Below, one piece after another: positions 62,594 to 64,000 of a DNA stretch of 64,000 bases. Position numbers and translations under genes: made by a program. The notes below the pieces were generated by a model. The model saw only the letters and a program-made list of their open reading frames with translations, was not told the origin of the DNA and made no database searches. Source of the DNA: Phycisphaerales bacterium (lineage in GTDB: Bacteria > Planctomycetota > Phycisphaerae > Phycisphaerales > UBA1924); assembly GCA_027019265.1 (NCBI GenBank), contig JALUWX010000032.1, forward strand, positions 1 through 64,000, in the 5' to 3' direction. The stretch's first letter is position 1. Every line of letters begins with the position of its first letter.

Positions 62594-63643
62594 TCAGAGC
62601 GCGGGGCCGGCGATGGCGGCCATCAGGGCTTTCTGGACGTGGAGCCGGTTCTCGGCTTCTTCGATGATGAGCGAGTTCGGGGAATCCATGACCCCGTCCG
62701 TCGCTTTGACGTTGCGACGCGCGGGGAGACAGTGCGAGAAGGCCGCGTTGTTGGTCCGCGCCATCTTCGCTTCGTCCACGATGAAGTGCTTGTATCGGTC
62801 CCGGATGGGTTTCTCGTCGTCCCAGTTCCCGAAGTACGGGATCGCGCCCCAGGACTTCGCATAAACGACGTCGGCGTTGCTGTACGCGATGTCGATGTCG
62901 TGGGAGACGGTGAATGATCCACCTGTTTCCTGGGCGTTGTTGGTCGCGTGGTTCATGTAGCGTTCGTCGAGCAGATATTGCTCGTTCGGGCAGAGGAGGG
63001 TGACGTCCATCCCCGCGCGGGTCGCGATCATCGCGGCGGAGTTGGCGACGGCCGTGTTCAGGGGCTTGGGGTGGTACGTCCAGGTGAGGACGTACTTCTT
63101 CCCGCGCAGGTCCGAGGTCCCGAAGTGCTCACGGAGCGCCATGAGGTGCGCGAGTTCCTGGCACGGGTGGGTGATCGTTTCCATATTGATCACGGGGACG
63201 GTTGCGTGTTTCGCGAAGGCGCCCAGGACTCGGTCCTGACGATCCACGGACCAGTCCTTGAACTTGGGGAACGCGCGGACGGCGATGATGTCGCAGTACC
63301 GGCTCAGGACCCGGGCCGCTTCCTTTGCGTGTTCCTCGGCGCTCCCGTCCATGACCTCGCCGTCGCCGAACGCCATCTCCCACGACCCCGAACCGGGTTC
63401 GAGCACCACAGCGTGCGCACCCAGCTGGGACGCGCCGATGTCGAAGGACGCACGGGTTCGAAGCGAAGGGTTGAAGAACACGAGCGCGATCGACTTATTC
63501 TTCAGGAGGGGCTGGATCGGGCTCCGCTTGAGCTCGAGCGCGTGATCGATGAGGGACGACAGGTCATCCCACGACCAGTCCTGGGTCGAGAGGAAGTGCT
63601 TGGGGGTGGTCGGGGCTTTGATCTCGGTGATCGTCATGGTCAT
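62594..63643 (-). CDS. argF': N-acetylornithine carbamoyltransferase
   Basis: 349 residues. Carbamoyl-phosphate binding is by FFNPSLRTRASFD (SxRT), with THPCQELAHLMAL and FSHCLPARRNVKATD closing the active site. The whole sequence (KHFLSTQDW, FPKFKDWSVDRQDRVL, KKYVLTWTYHPKPLNTAVAN) follows the Xanthomonas acetylornithine enzyme. A Glu in SAEEH (residue 103) occupies the position that reads Glu in the acetylornithine enzyme and Pro in the succinylornithine enzyme. It would make N-acetylcitrulline. ATG 63643 overlaps the argR stop; the second ATG (63637) has GAGGG at better spacing and may be the true start. Confidence 0.92.
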   Translation of the reverse strand: MTMTITEIKAPTTPKHFLSTQDWSWDDLSSLIDHALELKRSPIQPLLKNKSIALVFFNPSLRTRASFDIGASQLGAHAVVLEPGSGSWEMAFGDGEVMDGSAEEHAKEAARVLSRYCDIIAVRAFPKFKDWSVDRQDRVLGAFAKHATVPVINMETITHPCQELAHLMALREHFGTSDLRGKKYVLTWTYHPKPLNTAVANSAAMIATRAGMDVTLLCPNEQYLLDERYMNHATNNAQETGGSFTVSHDIDIAYSNADVVYAKSWGAIPYFGNWDDEKPIRDRYKHFIVDEAKMARTNNAAFSHCLPARRNVKATDGVMDSPNSLIIEEAENRLHVQKALMAAIAGPAL

Positions 63644-64000
63644 CCCTCGAGCGCGCTCGTGATCGCACGAGCGAGCGAGCCCGCGCTGGTGTTGGATTTG
63701 GTCGCGATGAAAATGGTGTCGTCCCCGGCGATGCACCCCACCATCCCTTTCGGACGGGATGAATCGAGCTCCGTCGCGACGAAGTCGGCATGACCCGGCG
63801 CGGTCCGGAGGACCACGAGGGCGGCCGCGGTTTGAGCGCTGATCACGTGCTGATTCAGCACGGAACGGAGCTTGTCCTGTTGATCGATCGGCGCGGAGAC
63901 CGTGTCGGGTGCGAGTTCGACGAGGTGGTATCCCTCCGCGCTCCGTACAGCACCGATCGCGGCGAGGTCACGGGACACGGTTGCTTGCGTCACGGATATC
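63640..64000 (-). CDS. argR: Arginine repressor ArgR, cut by the window edge
   Basis: The visible part (about 120 residues) begins inside the winged helix: the frame enters at the right edge and reads VTQATVSRDLAAIG, the recognition helix of ArgR. The C-terminal hexamer/arginine-binding domain follows, with GHADFVATELDSS and the acidic pair in VGCIAGDDTIFIA. The start lies beyond 64000, with the operon promoter and ARG boxes. It leads the arginine operon and probably represses it when arginine is plentiful. Confidence 0.88.
   Translation of the reverse strand, partial: ISVTQATVSRDLAAIGAVRSAEGYHLVELAPDTVSAPIDQQDKLRSVLNQHVISAQTAAALVVLRTAPGHADFVATELDSSRPKGMVGCIAGDDTIFIATKSNTSAGSLARAITSALEG

Overview
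The window reads as a chromosomal segment of a high-GC bacterium, most likely a marine-type planctomycete of the class Phycisphaerae. The main reasons are five secreted proteins carrying a paired DFFDVSAFL-type dockerin-like module ending in GCP, PEP-CTERM-like C-termini (hydrophobic stretch plus RRRR), stand-alone prepilin-like proteins with a [14 protein letters not shown] head, and codon use that follows a strong strand skew. No insertion sequence, phage gene, CRISPR array, tRNA or rRNA was recognised.

Layout. 0-4.2 kb: an MscS-type channel, a DUF2202 ferritin-like protein and the GTPase TypA/BipA. The plus strand is C-rich up to about 4 kb and G-rich afterwards, whatever the gene direction. 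4.2-7.3 kb: an ECF sigma factor, its likely anti-sigma factor and a secreted protein in one operon. 7.4-11.9 kb: a cobalamin-binding-fold protein lacking the axial His, UbiE/MenG methyltransferase, an M48 lipoprotein protease and an orphan solute-binding protein. 12-17.7 kb: a secreted spondin-domain protein, a zinc-ribbon membrane protein, IspG, a secreted metzincin-like protease, a GNAT acetyltransferase and a Fur-family regulator. 17.8-26.7 kb: a HEAT-like protein coupled to a small membrane protein, an unknown protein, IleS and an NtrB/NtrC-like pair. 26.7-33 kb: a beta-helix lyase-like lipoprotein coupled to a cytochrome c lipoprotein, PilT and a secreted GH57 enzyme.

33-52 kb looks like one carbohydrate-use region. 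A LacI-family regulator heads a minus-strand run (dockerin-tagged (alpha/alpha) enzyme, 1043-residue glycoside-hydrolase-like lipoprotein, pseudopilin-like protein, PDZ protein with 27-residue repeats). Divergently from it run a GH144-like lipoprotein, a PEP-CTERM protein, a cytoplasmic GH94 phosphorylase, another pseudopilin-like protein and a small membrane protein. A GPH-type sugar symporter and a dockerin-tagged binding protein follow. Four near-palindromes of the form TGWAANSNTTWCA-like (14 bp) lie at four promoters of this region and probably form the LacI-family regulon. The inferred route is outside cleavage of a beta-glucan, import by the symporter and phosphorolysis by GH94.

52-56.5 kb: a fructosamine-kinase-like protein, an SGNH hydrolase and a CPC-motif thioredoxin-like protein translationally coupled to a membrane histidine kinase. 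56.5-64 kb: a tightly overlapping arginine operon (argR, argF', argG, argE, fused NAG kinase/synthase, argC, argH) whose carbamoyltransferase looks like N-acetylornithine carbamoyltransferase, so arginine is probably made through N-acetylcitrulline as in Xanthomonas. All functions are read from sequence motifs by eye; no database search was run.
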